Shown here: positions 17,008 to 18,799 of the stretch, piece by piece
How the letters are laid out: each line of letters opens with the position of its first letter
Numbering within the stretch: the stretch's first letter is position 1
Assembly: GCA_002712125.1 (NCBI GenBank)
Contig: PASL01000033.1
Location: 1 to 18,799, forward strand
DNA: 18,799 nt
Direction of reading: 5' to 3'
Origin: Chloroflexota bacterium
GTDB lineage: Bacteria > Chloroflexota > Dehalococcoidia > Lucifugimonadales > Lucifugimonadaceae
The notes under the pieces: generated by a model
Database searches by the model: none
What the model was told of the DNA's origin: nothing
Seen by the model: only the letters and a program-made list of their open reading frames with translations
Program-made: the position numbers and the translations under genes

Positions 17008-18142
17008 AAAATTAAAACCATTATTTATATTATTAGGAGCATTTACTATTTCATATTTGCTTTGGTTATTAGGTCAGGTTCAGCCAGATCCAGTTGAAGA
17101 AGTACCGGCCCCTGATGTAATTGTTAAAATTTTAACACCACAGGATTTTCAAGTTCAAATAAGTTCAAATGGTACGACAACCCCTCTTACTCAAACAATA
17201 TTAACTGCAGAAGTTGGTGGGGAAGTTATTTATCGTTCAAAAAAGTTTTCTGAAGGTTCATCAGTTATTGAAAGTGAAATTTTGGCAAAAATTGATGATA
17301 CAGACTTACAGCTACAATACAAAAATGCTTTATTGCAATTGGCAAACGCTGAGGTGCAGTATTCATTACAATTAGCAGAAGCAGAAGTTGCTAAAGAAGC
17401 ATGGGGGAAAATGGGTGACGGTGTTGCTAGTGATTTGACACTCAAAAAACCACAACTCAAGCAAGCTGAAGCATTACTAGAAGTTGCCAAAGCTCAGGTT
17501 AGTTCATCCAAAAAAAAATTAAATAAAACCGAAATTGTAGCACCTTATGCTGGCAGAATTCAAAATGTAAATATTGACTTAGGTACTACAATTATACCTG
17601 GACAGCCGGTTGGAGCTATGTATACTTCAAGCGAGATTGAAATTACATTAGCTGTAAAAGATAATGATTTACAATTTTTAAGTATACCAATGGATGGAAG
17701 AAAATTAGATCCAAGTGAACAGGCAATAGTAAAAATTAAAAGTTTTTATAAAGGTAGAAATCAAACTTGGATTGGTAGACTTGAAAGAGTAGACGGTGTT
17801 ATAGATCCAGTTACAAGAATGATTAATCTTATCGCAGTCTTTAAAAATGATTTTATCGAAACTGACAAACCTAACCTCCCTATTGGTCTATTTGTTGAAG
17901 CTCAAATTGATGGTATTAAGTTAAAAGATGTATTTTCAATTCCTTTTAATGCAATTTCTGAAAATAACGAAGTATATATTGTCAATAATGACAATAAATT
18001 AGAATCAAAAAAACTATCAATTCTAAAAAAATATAGTGATTTCGTGATTGTAAAAGACGGAATTAAAGCTGGAGAAAGAATTGTGGTATCTAAACTTTCT
18101 ACTGCCTCAAATGGAATAAAAGTTAACCCAGTATACAAATAA
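17000..18142 (+). CDS. RND efflux periplasmic adaptor (membrane-fusion protein, HlyD/AcrA-like)
   Basis: Links the inner-membrane RND pump to the outer-membrane channel. Residues 8-25 form an N-terminal membrane anchor; there is no lipobox. A split lipoyl domain (about 67-100 and 175-207, including APYAGRIQNVNIDLGTTI at 181-198) flanks an alpha-helical hairpin (about 101-172) rich in Ala, Glu and Lys. A beta-barrel domain (about 210-300, with DPVTRMINLIAVF at 269-281) and a membrane-proximal domain (about 305-380) complete the usual order. The 380 aa length is normal. Its ATG overlaps the channel gene and its stop overlaps the pump gene by one base (TAATG), so all three are coupled. The substrate cannot be read from sequence. 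Confidence 0.93.
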   Translation: MIKKLKPLFILLGAFTISYLLWLLGQVQPDPVEEVPAPDVIVKILTPQDFQVQISSNGTTTPLTQTILTAEVGGEVIYRSKKFSEGSSVIESEILAKIDDTDLQLQYKNALLQLANAEVQYSLQLAEAEVAKEAWGKMGDGVASDLTLKKPQLKQAEALLEVAKAQVSSSKKKLNKTEIVAPYAGRIQNVNIDLGTTIIPGQPVGAMYTSSEIEITLAVKDNDLQFLSIPMDGRKLDPSEQAIVKIKSFYKGRNQTWIGRLERVDGVIDPVTRMINLIAVFKNDFIETDKPNLPIGLFVEAQIDGIKLKDVFSIPFNAISENNEVYIVNNDNKLESKKLSILKKYSDFVIVKDGIKAGERIVVSKLSTASNGIKVNPVYK

Positions 18143-18799
18143 TGCGCGGAATTGTTACTTGGTTTGTAAATAATAGTGTTCCTGCCAACCTATTTATGTT
18201 TTTTTTAATATTTGGTGGATTCTTTATATCTTATCCATCAATAAAAGCAGAATTTTTTCCAACACCAGACCCAAAAGCAGTAACTATAGTAGTCCCTTAT
18301 CCTGGTGCCTCTGCATCTGAAGTTGAAGCATCAATTTCCTCAAAAATAGAAGACCGTCTTGAAGGTGTGGCTGGAATTAAAAAGATTAAATCAAACTCAT
18401 TGGAGGGAAGAGGCGTTGTAAGTGTTAGAATTTTTGCAAGCGCAGATTTTGATAATACAGTTGAAGAAATAAAAACCATTATTGATGGAATTACTACTTT
18501 CCCAGAAAATAGTGAAGAGCCAATTGTCAAAAAACTTGAGATTGTTGAAAAAGTTCTAGACGTAGTTATTTATGGAGATGTAGATGAAAACACTCTTTTG
18601 AATGTTACTAAAAGCATTAATGAAGAAGTAAAAAATCTTAGTGAAGTATCATTTACAGAAATTTATGGCAACAGGAATAGAGAAATATTAATAGAAATTT
18701 CTGAAAATAGTTTAGAAAAATATAACTTAACATTTGATGAAATTGCCTTAGCAATAAACATGGGTTCTATTGATCTACCAGGAGGTGTAATCTCAAGCA
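18142..18799 (+). CDS. RND-family inner-membrane efflux pump, N-terminal part (cut by window end)
   Basis: Proton-driven AcrB/MexB-like pump. Only the first 219 codons are in the window; the frame is open to the edge with no stop. It starts at the ATG of TAATG shared with the adaptor stop. The first transmembrane helix (about 14-32, ANLFMFFLIFGGFFI) is followed by the porter domain with the family signatures FFPTPDPKAVTIVVPYPGAS (38-57), then EVEASISSKIEDRLEGVAGIK, and LPGGVISS (about 212-219). Family full length is about 1000-1050 aa, so roughly four fifths lies beyond the edge. Confidence 0.93.
   Translation, partial: MRGIVTWFVNNSVPANLFMFFLIFGGFFISYPSIKAEFFPTPDPKAVTIVVPYPGASASEVEASISSKIEDRLEGVAGIKKIKSNSLEGRGVVSVRIFASADFDNTVEEIKTIIDGITTFPENSEEPIVKKLEIVEKVLDVVIYGDVDENTLLNVTKSINEEVKNLSEVSFTEIYGNRNREILIEISENSLEKYNLTFDEIALAINMGSIDLPGGVISS

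Overview
The window is an AT-rich, densely packed bacterial chromosome segment with no mobile element, CRISPR array or phage gene. A SprA/Sov-type type IX secretion (T9SS) translocon, signal peptides ending in A|Q, and the order RNase G - L21 - L27 - malate dehydrogenase point to the Fibrobacterota-Chlorobiota-Bacteroidota (FCB) side of the bacterial tree. A marine Marinimicrobia (SAR406)-like organism is my best guess. That placement is inferred from gene content and composition, not from a phylogeny.

Layout. (1) A CysQ/inositol-monophosphatase-family gene on the minus strand (45-824) diverges from a plus-strand housekeeping operon. (2) That operon (1015-4881) encodes RNase G, ribosomal proteins L21 and L27, malate dehydrogenase and a secreted LolA/DUF4412-like protein. 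(3) A minus-strand operon (14361 down to 4882) meets it head-on with no spacer. It runs rdgB (house-cleaning NTPase), sprA (2057 aa outer-membrane translocon), a lipoprotein glutaminyl cyclase of the M28 fold, a lipoprotein DNase I-like endo/exonuclease/phosphatase, and a secreted TPR protein. Each gene overlaps the next by 1, 8, 20 and 4 bp. (4) A tRNA-Phe(GAA) gene at 14433-14505 starts a plus-strand run of SRPBCC protein, DUF2878-like membrane protein, and a tripartite RND efflux system: TolC-family lipoprotein, periplasmic adaptor, and an inner-membrane pump cut by the window end.

How the genes fit together. The most interesting link is between secretion and N-terminal modification. The glutaminyl cyclase gene directly overlaps sprA. 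Two of the three signal-peptidase-I substrates in the window (4135-4881 and 4882-5619) are predicted to be cut just before Gln, giving the N-terminus QD. This is the arrangement expected if exported proteins are capped as pyroglutamate, as known in Bacteroidetes (the 'Q-rule'). Apart from that, the window consists of recognisable families. I see no clear undescribed system, but several arrangements merit a check.
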